The notes: generated by a model not told the origin, from the sequence alone. A DNA stretch of 64,000 nucleotides from Gnomoniopsis sp. IMI 355080 (GCA_027946555.1 JAPEVC010000178.1:1-64000), one strand, 5' to 3'; positions 37,465 through 49,070 are shown, counted from the first letter of the stretch. Program-made: numbers and translations.

Positions 37465-38690
37465 CTAGCTGGTAAATGTTTGTGTAATGCTCCGCTGGCA
37501 TTCAATGCACATGGGTCCCTGTTCTAACTCATCGTGCCCTCCGCGAGAAGTGATAATGGTTGTGGTCTTGCTGGAGGCTGTGCCATAACTATCCTTCTCT
37601 TTACGAAAGTTATGTAGCTTGTGACTAGCAGAGCCATATCTATCACGGCCACTGTAACCGCCTGACGATGGGCCTGTCGGCATAATTGGGATGCCTTTGG
37701 TGAGATTGTCGAAGAGGGGTTTCAGTGTCGGCACACTGGCGCATACAATGTTCAGGAAGATTTCGGATCTGGCCGTGATAGTAGAGTCAGTTTGGCTGTT
37801 TGCTTTGAAGGGCTGTTTGTGGAAGGGTGAGAGTGGACTTGCGCGCTCGCGAGGTAAAGCGGGACCTCTGCCCAGCTCGCGTCGCTGCGGATGCTCAGCT
37901 CGCGGCTTTTGGCTGTTTTGATGGCCGCACAGATGCCAGACAGGATGCCGAAGCCGAGCAAGACTGATAAGGCAATCTTTTTGCGGCGGGAGAGTTTCAA
38001 GTCCCAGACAATCATGACGGGGAAAAGGGCCAAGACAAAGTCCAAAAAGGACGAGTAAGCGCTCCCAAAGGTAGCCCAATCTGCCTGCAAGTTCGGGTCC
38101 CAGCATTTGGCGTTCGGCACCTGCTCCCACAGAGCCCGGGGCGGGTCGCACTGGGCGAACGAAATAATGGAGGCGACAACCATGACGATGGTCAGGATTG
38201 CCATGTTGACCCAGAGGAAAACTCTCCACCAGCGTGTGTTGGGCGGCATGAGTCGCTGCAGAAGTAGGACGACCGAGATCTTGCCAGGAACGAGCGTCAT
38301 GATACCAAACGGCTGAACAATCCAGCTCCACTTAGCAAACTTGGCCTGCTCTTGCACGGGGAGGGTGGTAATGTGTCGCCCCAGGCCGTAATGGACTAAT
38401 ACGGAGCACAAGGCCATTGTCGCCATGAACATAACCTGGCGTCCTCACCCCATCAGTTAGACTAGCCACTACTTCGATATGCACAGGCTTTGGGGCTTTA
38501 GGGTAAAGTAAGAGCAACTGACGAGGGTGAGCAGTATTGTCCAGTCATCGGCGCCAATGCTCCGCATTGTGAAGCGTGTATAAAACCTCATGGCCACGAA
38601 GAGTGTTGCGACGCCGACCTCGGCCCACCAGACTCCGAGCAGAAGAGGCCCCTTGTCCGCGGCATCGTAGCTTGCGTCTGTGGACGACAT
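37465..38690 (-). CDS. Fungal rhodopsin-domain (PTH11-like) seven-helix membrane protein
   Basis: Exons 38690-38523, 38435-37843 and 37768-37465 give 354 residues. The second intron is GC-AG (donor GCAAGT at 37842, acceptor CGGCCAG): only this choice keeps the phase and joins VPLYLASA to SEIFLNIVCASVPTLKPLF, the conserved last-helix pattern of the family. Helices include LLGVWWAEVGVATLFVAMRF, VMFMATMALCSVLVHYGLG and WVNMAILTIVMVVASIISFA. The QPFGIMTLVPGKISVVLLLQ loop and the Cys in FAQCDPPRALW are family features. The C-terminal tail is hydrophilic, Gly/Ser-rich. Proteins of this kind are proposed receptors or sensors and are common passengers in metabolite clusters; ligand unknown. It is not a Pyr4-type terpene cyclase. 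Confidence 0.87.
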
Positions 38691-39272
38691 GTTTGAACCT
38701 AGCCGCGACTTTGATTTTGCTTGGTCGTGTGATGTGGGACTAGGTGTCAGAAGTTTGGTGACTTCGTGAAAGATTGCCTCGCTAAATCAGTCGCCAGAGA
38801 CATCTTTTTCTCGCCAGTTGTCGACAACGCCATGCAAGAGAACCTTTATATTTTGTGCGCAAATCCGGGCAAGATCCTCTCATCACACACGCACCAGTGA
38901 AGGACCATGGACACGAAGGAGCGCACACTGGGCGAAAGATCACGTCAACTGACTCCCAACATAGTTCAAACTAGCAATGCGAAGGAATCTGACGGCATCG
39001 GATTGGGATCGGAACGCCAAAATAGGCGACCTACACTAATGTTGATTTGGAAGTTGATCAATAGTGCCAGAATCCTCGTCATGTTCTTAGCAAGTGGCGC
39101 AGCAAGTTTATCCCATGGTGTTACCACATTTAGACAGCTTTAAGCTAGGCACTGAGCCTTACCCAGGCATGCAGATCCATGCGGATCAATGCTTACCTAC
39201 TTAGCTTATGGCAGTCTCAATGACGGATTCGCGCGAGTAAATAGTTGTATTCAAAAGTGTTAGACCCTAAAG
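38691..39272. promoter_or_regulatory. Promoter region of the rhodopsin-like gene
   Basis: 0.58 kb upstream of the rhodopsin-like gene and downstream of the UbiA gene. Only short open frames occur. Confidence 0.45.
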
Positions 39273-40404
39273 CTAAGGACTATACTCAGGCCCAGACCAC
39301 ACCCCCAGACGTAAATAAAGTTCAGCCCCTAATCCAACCGACATGCTTGTCCCGATAAGAAAAGTCCCCGTTTGGAACCACCAGAAAATGTCCTTTCCGT
39401 CTCTAAGATTTACGCGACACACCATCAGGAAATTGGCCAGCAGCGCTCCTACGCACCCAATTAAGAACCAGGGCCCTATATTCAACATCTTCGACACCAT
39501 AGGGATATCGAATCCCATGGATCCTCCGGCAGCAACGAGGAAACCGAATTGAGCGAGAGCCAGGGTTGCGAGCACGATCTTGGGGCGTCCCTGGAATGTC
39601 ACGGCCATGCTACGGATACCGGCCTTGACATCGTCCCTGAGGTCCTGGTGCGCATAGATCATGTCGATGGAGGTGACAAGTAAGTGTGTACGCGATTCCC
39701 ATATACAACAGTGCTTTCAGCACGCCGGTCTCTGTACGAGCAAAGACGGCTTGGATCTGCGAGAGCCCGTCTGCTGAGCCAAGTGCATGGGGAAGGTCCA
39801 GTTGGGCCACGGCGGCGAACCCCAGGACTTCGCCGTACGCCAGGATGCCTCCAAGAACGGCCGAGGGAAACGGGATGAATCGTTTGGCAAAGGGATAGAA
39901 TGCAACGGCAGGTATCAAGGGCAGAGCAGCCACAACCACGGCGGGGGACACTTGGCCGAGAACAGCGAGCCAGATGGCTGTCTGGGCGCCGTAGTACAGC
40001 AAGGCATGCCTTTTCGAGATGGCTCCGCGGGGGATGGGCCGGTTGCGAGTGCGCTCGACCAGCTTGTCGAGTGGTGTGTCGATGAGGTCGTTCCATGTAC
40101 ATCCTAGGCCGTGAAGGATCGCAGAGGCAGGGATAAAGAGCAGATTGAACACGAGGATTTTGGCCAGAAGACTATTTCGGGCCACGGTTTCTTCATCGTA
40201 TGAGCCAGGCTCGCCGTAGCGGGCACAGGCGGCGAGCAGAGAGCCGACCAGATGAGGGAAGTATATCATAAGAGGTGGGAATGGGTTGCCGTAGCGGCCA
40301 AGCTCAGCGTATAAATCCAGGAGAGACTGAGAACGGTGCTGGGTCAGCATTGGCCCGGTCTTTTTGACCTTGGTTGAGAACTGAGGCTTGTTTCTGCGGA
40401 ACAT
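39273..40404 (-). CDS. UbiA-family prenyltransferase, interrupted by a one-base frameshift
   Basis: An integral membrane aromatic prenyltransferase of about 376 residues. The first Asp-rich motif is intact: GLGCTWNDLIDTPLDKLVER with RTRNRPIPRG (about residue 100). The second motif, IYAHQDLRDDVKAGIRS, lies in a different frame after LLYMGIAYT. The switch falls within 39671-39694 (a CACACA stretch). No acceptor AG exists there, and a GTACAC...CACCAG splice would delete the motif and run into a stop, so one extra base is the simplest explanation. The rest (VLATLALAQFGFLVAAGGSM and onward) is intact. Relatives attach isoprenoid chains to 4-hydroxybenzoate or to phenolic/pyrone cores of meroterpenoids. 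The start may instead be the ATG at 40503. Treat it as a pseudogene unless resequencing removes the shift. Confidence 0.85.
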
Positions 40405-41171
40405 GATTGAAAACACTTTGGCTGAGAGAAATAATCCGATGGTTCTGTCCTGCGTTGAGTTTTCGACACACCTCAGGCAGGCCAAAATTTGTGTTGGGTC
40501 CATTGGGAGACTTATACATGATGTCCACCCTGCGTGTCCTGGGGAGAGCCTCACAAGCCTTTCCAGGATACTGTCTCCAGGTCGTACGTTGAGATCCTGC
40601 CTGAGCTTTGAGGAAGACTTACATCAGAAGGTGGCCCTCAAGGTGGTTGCTGTTGGTCAGCCTGACTGTAGTTGGTCTAGTGAAGATGACTGCAGCTCGG
40701 AGGTTACCCCGGCGAGATGTTGGTGGCTCACTTCAGCTGCTTCTGGACTTGTCATTTAGTCTAGATCTGGCCACTGCTTAGGTGAGCACTATTGATTACA
40801 TTCGGTATTAAATGGCTAGTTTGATGAAGGGGGAGTGGACAAAGATGTGTGCCGGCTCCCGCGTGCGTGCATGCTTGCTACATGCATGAACGGATTTTAC
40901 AAGGCCAATTTTGAACGCAGCCTGATCTCCTCGTTGGCTCAATGCAGGTAAGCAGAGGTAATATGGGTGCGGCTCTTGCACGTTGCAGCGACACATTCTG
41001 CGCCGCAATGCTATGCGGTGGTATAAATGTTTCAAGCATCCGTTCTCGTTAGATGTCAGCCATCTCTTCTGATTGATGTATGCCAGCAAAAAGATCAAAG
41101 AGTATATCGCAACTTGTTCAATTTTCAAACGCATACCATATTCGCAGACGATCTAGAAAGAGATTTGCATC
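40405..41171. promoter_or_regulatory. Divergent promoter, UbiA and O-methyltransferase genes
   Basis: A 0.77-kb region between the divergent UbiA prenyltransferase and O-methyltransferase starts, suggesting shared control within a cluster. No known binding site is identified. Confidence 0.45.
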
Positions 41172-42555
41172 ATGTCGGACATATCCCATGCCACCAATGT
41201 GCTGAATACTTTGGCAGACGCGCCGCCCACAGATGCTGCAGAGCGTCAGCGCCTCTACGCCGCTGCCAAGAAGCTAATGGCAGCGGTTGAAGACCCCTTT
41301 GACACCATCCATCGCGTCAACTTCTCTGTCAGTTGTCAAGCTTCGCTTCCGTCGATCACCCCCAATACCCCATTGGTCCACTGTCACTGATCCGGTCTTA
41401 CCCACCTGCAGCCCATGATTCTGACCTTCGTCTACCTCGCCAACGAGCTCGGGGTTCTAGAAGCGCTCAGTAAGGCCGAGGGCCCGCTCTCCGGCGCCGT
41501 CCTCGCTGAGTCTAGCAAGGCAGATCCGGTGCTCCTCAGTAAGTGTGCTTGGTCATCTGGGTTGACTTGAGACCTCATTACTGACCAGCGCCCAGGCCGC
41601 ATTCTTCGTTTTCTTGCTTCCAACGACTTAATTGCAGAGACCGGCGAGGATGAGTTCACCGCGAACGCTGTCACCAAGACTTTGGCCCGCCCTGGCTTCC
41701 AGGCCGGTGCCATGCATGCGTAAGCAAAGTCATTGCGTCTTCACCGCCCTTGAATGCCTTCCGTAGACTCATTCAATCATGCCCAGTTTCGAGGTTGGCG
41801 CCCGCTGCTTTCTCGCCACCCCCCAGTTCCTCAAGGACACGGATTACAAAAATCCCGACAATGTAGTCCACTCGCCCTTCCAGGTGGCCATGTCGACGGA
41901 CAAGCCAGCGTTCGTCTGGGCCGGTGAGCACCCCAAGCTCTTGAGCCAATTCAGCCTCTGGATGAGCGAGTTGCATGACGGCCAAAAGAACTTCCTCGAC
42001 GTGTTCGACCTGCCAGCGTACGCCAACAAGGGGGCGCCGGCCACTGGCGACGGCAACGTGCCGATGTTTGTCGACATTGGCGGCGGCATCGGGCAGCAGT
42101 GCGCCCTACTCAAGCAGGTGCACCCCAACCTGCCGGGCCGGGTCATTCTCCAGGAGCAGCCCTTCTTATTGCCCCATGCGATCCCCGTTCCCGGTATGGA
42201 GAGCGAGGCGTTCGACTTTTGGAACCCACAGCCGCACAAGGGCGCGCACGTGTACTACATGCGCAACATCCTGCACGACTACCCCGACGAGAAGGCATTG
42301 ACTCTGCTAGCAAACACTATTCCCGCCCTGAGCAAAGACAGTGTCTTGGTAATCGATGAGATGATCATCCCCAACAAGGAAGCGCACCCTCGCGCCACGG
42401 GCCAGGACTTGATGATGATGTCCTCTTTGGCGAGTATGGAGCGAACCGAGAGACAATGGGATTCGCTGCTGGAACGTGCTGGGTTGAAGGTATTGGAGAA
42501 GAAGACGTATAACCCAATGACTGGGCAGAGCGTTCTTGTTGTGGTGCCCACTTGA
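41172..42555 (+). CDS. SAM-dependent O-methyltransferase (plant-type COMT fold)
   Basis: Four exons, 41172-41327, 41412-41538, 41596-41719 and 41787-42555, give 391 residues; acceptors were chosen to hold phase and the VLLSRILRFLASNDLI winged-helix segment. The N-terminal dimerisation/winged-helix part is followed by the SAM fold: motif I PMFVDIGGGIGQQC (about residue 230), then GAHVYYMRNILHDYPDEKAL with the HD pair typical of fungal O-methyltransferases, then DSVLVIDEMIIPN and LASMERTERQWDSLLERAG. It methylates hydroxyls of aromatic or polyketide products; its exact substrate is unknown. It is transcribed divergently from the prenyltransferase, which supports a joint pathway. Confidence 0.9.
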
Positions 42556-45500
42556 ATGGTACTGTGCCAGGGAAACTAGACCTTCCCAAACGCGTTTTCG
42601 TATGGATTAGCATCATGGCCGTAAAGTTGATAAAAAAAATCAGAATATCCACCACCTGCGCATGTGACCAGAGACGATCAATATGAGAGGAAAAATTATC
42701 GTACCGTAAGACCCCGACTGATTCGGCACATGGGCTTAAAGGTAGGTAGTAAGCTTGCAGGGCCCATAAGACCCAGTCAACCTCTAGCTAGGGATAGAAG
42801 GAAAGCTTTTTCTCCTTCAAGAATCAGTCTTACAAGAGAGTTCCCTACTACAGCTGTACTTAGATAAATTTCGGCAGAAAACGACGAATACACTTCTCTA
42901 TTCATGATGATGAATCCCTTACACTATGATACTTAGCCTAGTGCTGTAGCCCAGGATGGATTAATTACGGGCTGTATGCATATGCCCACAATCACATTGA
43001 CGGGTTCGAGAGGATTTTCTTTTCAGTAAAGCTTCAATCGAGGAACACAAAAACGTACCTCGATTTTCAGAAGGATTTGAAAAGTAGATGGTGCGTGCAA
43101 ATATTAAGGTATGAAGGTAGAATCCCTTTCCAACCAGTACATACGACCGCATGCACGGTTACGGCGTGTGAGACCTCGGATGCCCACCCAAGGAAAACAT
43201 ACGACCTCAATGATATATAGGGGTTGGGATCCCGATGACTCGGCGGATATTCTGTTTCCCGTTGTTAATAGTTATTGCTTTTGTCTTCTCCACTCTTTTC
43301 GCTTCCCATTTCCTGTCCTTTTGCCTTTGCTATATTCTGTTTCTTATTCCTGTTCGTAATGATTTGCACGTACGGTGGGGGTGCAAATTTCATATGCATA
43401 CCGAGACACCAAGACCTGTAAGGCTATATAGACACGAATAATACCTAGTCACGTACGCAGGTGCTCATCAAACTAGGCATGTTTGGACCGTACGGCCTCC
43501 TTGCCACCCTGAACCTGAACATGGCCAAACTTATTCTGTTTCCTTACTTTGGTAATATACCACGTGGCGGGTATCTCCATGGAAGCCAGGCAGCGCTTGC
43601 AGCCGGTGTATAATAATAATCGTACTAACTTAGCAAAGTTAATTTGTTTTGTTTTCGTTTTTCTACATTGACAATATCTAGAGTCATTTTACATAGCTAG
43701 GCTTATTAGAAGTTTCGAGTTCTAAAAGGCTATAGATTAGTATTCTCATTCTTAGTATATGTAAAATCCTAGTTACTTTCATCTAGATCTTCGAAGAATC
43801 GACACCTTATACTAGTCAGAATTTAAGCGCTATGCCGCCCGAGTTGTGGGCTTATAATTCCTATACAAAGAGCCTTTCGACACGCATAATTGCGATTTAT
43901 TCACGTATATATATAAATGGCAAGAATTTCGAGAGAGCCGAATTCTTCACATTATATTAGCTAATTATAAATCTCTAATAACTGAACAAGCTTTATTGAT
44001 ATAAGCATGCCCTTTAAAGTGCTCCTAAGAAGGCCGAGAGCCTCGAACTAATATAACAAGTGCTCTCGTAGGAATATTTTTAATTGAATCTATAATAGCT
44101 ATGCATGTCGTAATGATTAATTAGCCCAGTACGTATAGGCGGGGCGAGTGGATCTGGGTTTAGGCGTTCACGTTCGACTTCTTCGATGCAAGTGCCAAGG
44201 GTAGTTCTGTCAAGGAAGTCAAGATTTCGAGTCCTGGTGTCTCTTGGGCTGATCTGATAGAGGGGGTTGACTTCGTAAGGGTATGCGCTAACTTGGGTCA
44301 AACCATCCAAGATTCCACCCGAACGAATGTGCATTGCGACTGCTACATGCTACTCAGCAACGAGTACCTCCTTGCGGCTTATGTGTCTTGTCTCGAGACA
44401 CTGGCAGAGAGAAAAGGCGGCCAGGTGCAAATGTTTCCCCACAAGCCGTGGAAGCTTGCACAAGATGTGTCCTGGAGTCCCGGAGGTCTTTGCTTCTTTA
44501 GTTACACACATGGTGCCCATCCATCTGTCTGGCCTGCTTTTGCGAAAAAGGGAGGTCTTGTGGAGCAAATATCGAGCAAAAGAAAAGACAAACACCTATC
44601 GTCAAGTTCTTTCACCTTGGCTGAACCCATATTTCGTACAGGCGTCGTGTTATTTGGCAGCACCCGAAGAAGACTGTTAACTTAGCATGGCCGTGGATAT
44701 GGATGATCTAGAGACCTATCATCATACGGAGGGGAGTACAGGTTGTCTGGAATAATTTATATGCTAATTTTGGGTACCTGTTAAACGTGAACCATAGGAG
44801 AGAAGGCCAACAGACCGGATAGTCTCGGCACGATATAAATTGAATCCCTATGGCAATGCCACAAAATTTGTCTATGTTCCCCGAATCTATGGCCTCGGGA
44901 GCATCTTCCAAGATTGTATTGCGACAAAATCTAGGCCAACGTCTTCATGGACAGCGGTCCTTCACCCTGAGTCACGCACCAGCGGTCAGATTCCATGTTT
45001 TTCTATGAGTAAAGCATTTTGTCATAGGTACCATCGGTGTCTACGCTTTTGCCGAACAGCGCATATCGAGGCGTTGAAAAAACGAGACATAGGAGAGACA
45101 CAATGCGCAAGGCATGAGATATTGATTGGCTTGCACCTCTGCGGTATTTTACCGGCAGGACTCCAGTTGGTAAGGAAGCACAGCATATGGGTCCAATTTA
45201 CTGTGATAAGTGATCGCGTTGGGCGGACGTAGCGATGTAAATGGGATTTTTACACCGACGTCTAGGATATCCAGGAAGTTCCCAAATTGACCATATAATG
45301 TGATGCTCGACCTTGGGAAGTGGAGCGCGGAGACGACCAGGTCGAGGTTGAGAACTGATTGTCTCTGACGAAATCTGTCACCATCTAAGTCTTGCTCAAG
45401 TACCTTATTCCAGCCACCGCAACGACGAGCAACGGCAGAAAATAACAATGTCGGCACCTACGGTGGTCCCCCGACCTCTGTCTCAAGGGATCGGATACGC

Positions 45501-46178
45501 AGTCGTCGTGGGACGATGGGCCGTATTTTCCATTGATATGCCTAAAACGAAGATGTAAAGAAGACGAGGCTACCTAATGCTTGCGCACGCATAACAAACA
45601 TGGTATTCCATCGTGACCCGAGCCCTAAAGCGTACATTTGGTGAAAGAAACCAAATAACAGAGACGTCATATTTTTTCCACGAATGGAGTGTATTCATAC
45701 CTAGGTAAAGATCATGAAGAAATCCACTAACATTGGATTTCTGAATTTCGGAAAGGTTCATGGTTGCCAACCGAAGTGTCATCCTGGCTTTACAGCTCCG
45801 CCATTCTTGGAACAACGTACCTGACATACCGCTTTGGTATCTTATTAGTGTCCTGATTCTTGAGATTCAGTTGCATGCTCCCCTGAGTATTAATATGCGC
45901 TCTTTCCTCCGCGTGGACAGCTACACGGGCGGTTGCCAGATGATTACGGTGCTGACACATATCAAACTGCCTATCTGGTGGTCAAGTGGCCAGTCCACGA
46001 TGATATCCGCATTTGAGTGGGTTTCCATTCAAGCGAGGCTCAATATCTCGGACTACGCCCAGGTGTTACTAGGTACTGGTCATCAGCGCGGTTGATATAT
46101 TATAACACATGCTCCAACTTGCCTAAGGCCACATCCACTCATATTCAGCATCATGTCCCACCCTTCAATGTCTGCTAC
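42556..46178. other. Gene-poor, partly AT-rich accessory segment
   Basis: 3.6 kb without a supportable gene. About 43600-44110 is strongly TA-rich with many CTA/TAG words, the look of an old transposon mutated by RIP, but no transposase or reverse transcriptase motif can be read. Open frames at 44293-44685, 44840-45232 and 45760-46095 (+) and 45149-45457 (-) have no recognisable family and overlap other frames; they may be relics. Confidence 0.5.
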
Positions 46179-47964
46179 CTAGTGGAGATGAGGGTAATAG
46201 CTCAGCCATTTCACAGCCTCGTAAAGCTCCGCGGGCTGCAGTCTGAAGCTGGTGAACAGCGAGACGGCAATATAAAACCGGAAGAGGCCACAGATCCAGA
46301 ACGCCACTCGGATGTCGGCAGCAAGAGGCTGTCGTTCCGTAACCAAATCCCAGCCATATTCCTTCTCCCATCCACCCTTTCTGAATAACGGATTTCGGAC
46401 CCAGCGAACTATCAAGAAGAATAAAGGGGTGCCAGCGCATGTGCATGTTCCCAGACGCCACATCCACAGCTCCCACATCGTGGGAAAGTGAAAGCTGGAA
46501 TGCCACACGACCGGAATGACATGAATCGACCCGAACGCTGCAGCGACGAGGTACGTAAAGCAGACCCAGTATCCAACTTCATCGCGATAATCATTCCAGT
46601 CTTGAAGCCTGTCAATTTCTGTCGCTGGATGTTGATCTCGTAGTACAAGTGGCAAGAATTCCCATTCTGTCGGAATGAAAGGCGCAGGCAGCTTCTCAGC
46701 TGGGTCATGGAGGTTGTTTCCTCGGACACGAAGATAGAGTGGTGTCGTAGGCGACTCGAACAAAGTATCAGTGTAGTTCGTTCCATCAGACCTCGAACTT
46801 TCGAAAGTTGCTCGTGGTAATTGGCATCCGTGGTATGAAGTATCTAGATCTTGAGGAAGATTGTACACTTGGGTGAGAGCTCGAGAGCCATTTTCCTTAT
46901 TGGATCATTAGTCACTGGTGCGAATCAGGCGAAGATGGCTGGGATTAAGCTTACATCTTCCCTTGTCATATCTTCGAAGGTCTTCGGATTTGACTGTTGT
47001 TCGCTTCGTCCTGCATGTAGCACGTACGGTGTGCACATGTTGGTGGGTTTGCTTTGAAATATCGAAGGTTAGCGACGACTACCTAGGTACCCTGACAGAT
47101 GGCTGAAAGAAGATCTGCTACTTACTCCCAGTAGAAGAAGTATGCTAGCAATGTACATAAAACATAAGCGCTAGTGGCTAATTCCAGGAGTGAAATGGGC
47201 AACCCTTGTTGCGCGCGAGCGCCTTGCTGGAGGGCGAACCAGCTGATCTGCAAGCAGGCGAGGCCTTTGACAGCCCAGTCTGCCTTACTCTTGTCCATGA
47301 TCTCCTCCCTCGGAAGGTTCCGCATTTCGTACAACAAATCCTCATCTTCGGTGTGGAGATCTTCCCGTGTCCAGGTCCTCTCATAAGCTTCTTTTCCGAG
47401 CCCATGCTGTACGGAGAAGCCCCTCATGATCGCGCAGAAGCCATGCGTTCGTGTCCACTTCTTTTCCTGCTGAGTCTCTGATTCATGCGGCCAAAGTACC
47501 TTGTTCGCTTCGTCTCTCAGCCTTCCCGCGTGTCTCCACTCCATGAATGCCCAGCCCAGAAGGAATTCTGGACCACAGACGCCTATGTAGATAGTTGTGA
47601 GGCGAAAGGCAAAGAGTCTTTCGATCTTGCAAATTTTTGGAAATTTTTCCATCCTGTCGAGGCCAAAACTTTTCATAGTCTTTTCGATAATTGTTGAGAC
47701 CACACCTTGGGGCTGCTGGTATTTGTCTTCGGCTCCGTCCACTTTCCTTTTTTTAAACTTTTCAAGATTTGGGTGCTGAATCGACCAGAAGCAGACGAAA
47801 AGGGTGAATATGCAACCCTTTATGATCCCCAGGGTGCCTCGCGCAAATGGCAGAGTCGGTGCATCAACCCAGCCTACTAGGCCATTCGAGGGAGCATCGT
47901 CTTGCCCAAGGCATGACTGGACACAGATAGCCACGAAGAATATGCGAAAGAGTATCGCAGACAT
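46179..47964 (-). CDS. Multi-span membrane protein of a widespread uncharacterised fungal family
   Basis: Three exons, 47964-47126, 47051-46955 and 46895-46179, give 550 residues. A signal peptide (MSAILFRIFFVAICVQSCLG) is followed by a helix at about 45-65, a cytosolic part ending KWTRTHGFCAIMRGF, and the family hallmark IMDKSKADWAVKGLACLQIS running into GLPISLLELATSAYVLCTLL and FFYWDKPTN. The C-terminal half has YWVCFTYLVAAAFGSIHVIP and FPTMWELWMWRLG, then a last helix pair. Function is unknown; the family is much expanded in Ascomycota and Basidiomycota. Both introns end in AAG (CAAAG and ATAAG), but CTAAC/CTAAT branch sites sit 12-18 nt upstream, which supports them. Confidence 0.8.
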
Positions 47965-48671
47965 ATTGAGGGTAAATGTAGATTGTGATGCAGGTAGATA
48001 AGGTTTAGGATGTTGGTGGTGTCCATTATTGTTGAGCGTTGCAATTTGGGCACCCGACGGTATTTATTGAACTCATAACCTTTCAGTACATGCAATAGAT
48101 ATAGTCTAGAACATAAAATTCACCAGCTTGTGCTAGTGTTGGACGGTGGAGGCTGCAGGAGGCGTGAAGCTGAACAAGTTGCTTTCAGTAGTACTGGAAG
48201 TACCTTACCTACCTTGGTAGGTATATAAATAAATAAAGTTCAGACCATGAACTTCTCCAGCTTTCCCTAATGTTAGATAGTGGTTGCTCCAATATGAAGG
48301 CATGAAGCTGAACACCGTAAAGTAAACTATCAGTTGTGGCGTCGCGGAACTCAACCCAGCCTATTCCAGGTCACTCAGCTCTGAGCACCCGGGCGGGCAG
48401 TGTGCACGGGGAATCGGACACGTCCAACCTTAGCGCCCTAACCAAAATGCCAGTCCGTTTCGTTGTATAATGTATTTGTCCCGCTTTTTCACCAATGTCC
48501 AGCGGATTCTGAATCAAAAAGATAGAATGATAGTATATCCAACACATTGCTTAGAAACCAGTATCTACTTAGGGCTAGGGTTAGGTCACAACCGGCCCAA
48601 CGAAAGCCTCGTCGACGACGGCAGTATTCCCCTCGCAGTATGCGTCCGCCGACTTGGGAGTCATTCCTCTG
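47965..48671. other. Intergenic region with a diverged duplication, a palindrome and a telomere-like motif
   Basis: It holds two diverged copies of an about 80-bp sequence (about 48113-48190 and 48246-48335; shared CATGAAGCTGAACA or GTGAAGCTGAACA core). Between them is the palindrome TACCTACCTTGGTAGGTA at about 48208-48225, and at about 48569-48585 is TTAGGGCTAGGGTTAGG. No gene is seen. Confidence 0.6.
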
Positions 48672-49070
48672 CTAAATTTCCCAGTGGAGAATGATCTCAT
48701 CCAGGGAAGCCTCGATATCTTTCCAAACGTTCCCTTCCATCAATTCGCCAAAGAATGCCGGGCCGATTACCTCGAGTCCATCACCTTCGGCCCGGGCTCT
48801 CAGAATCATAGGCAACCCAACCTCCGCAAGTAGGGAAACGACATCGCCCTTCTTCGTAGCCGGATGAGAGAATCCAAATCCATCGAACCTGCCATTCGCA
48901 GACCGGGACATTATCCCGTTGGACGAGCATCGTGCCAAAGTGAGAATACCGGCGCTTGCGACGAATTTGGCCAATCGTTTTTGCACACCGAGAGCTCGAG
49001 GCCTCTTGAAAAAAAGCCGAGAATAGTCCCAAGTCTGCCAGACTGGCTCTTCTAAGTCGCCCCACGAGTT
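48672..49070 (-). pseudogene. Remnant of a HET-domain (heterokaryon incompatibility) protein, C-terminal part
   Basis: A 104-codon frame (48986-48672) without an ATG start matches the characteristic end of fungal HET proteins: KKGDVVSLLAEVGLPMILR followed by GLEVIGPAFFGELMEGNVW, which parallels the usual GDxVxVLxGxxxPxxLR ... GxxYVHGxMxGE. The frame upstream (about 48990-49070) is shifted, and I could not find the N-terminal HET domain, so this is a truncated or decayed copy. HET proteins trigger cell death on non-self fusion; this relic is not expected to work. Confidence 0.65.

Noticed and set aside
38332..38690. Rhodopsin-like gene considered as a Pyr4-type terpene cyclase of a meroterpenoid cluster
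   Set aside because: At 354 residues with the QPFGIMTLVPGKISVV loop and PTLKPLF end it fits the fungal rhodopsin family; Pyr4-type cyclases are about 240 residues with different motifs.
43111..45457. Several 60-130 codon frames in the 42.6-46.2 kb gap considered as genes
   Set aside because: No domain, no convincing splice structure, overlapping frames on both strands; best treated as chance or relic frames.
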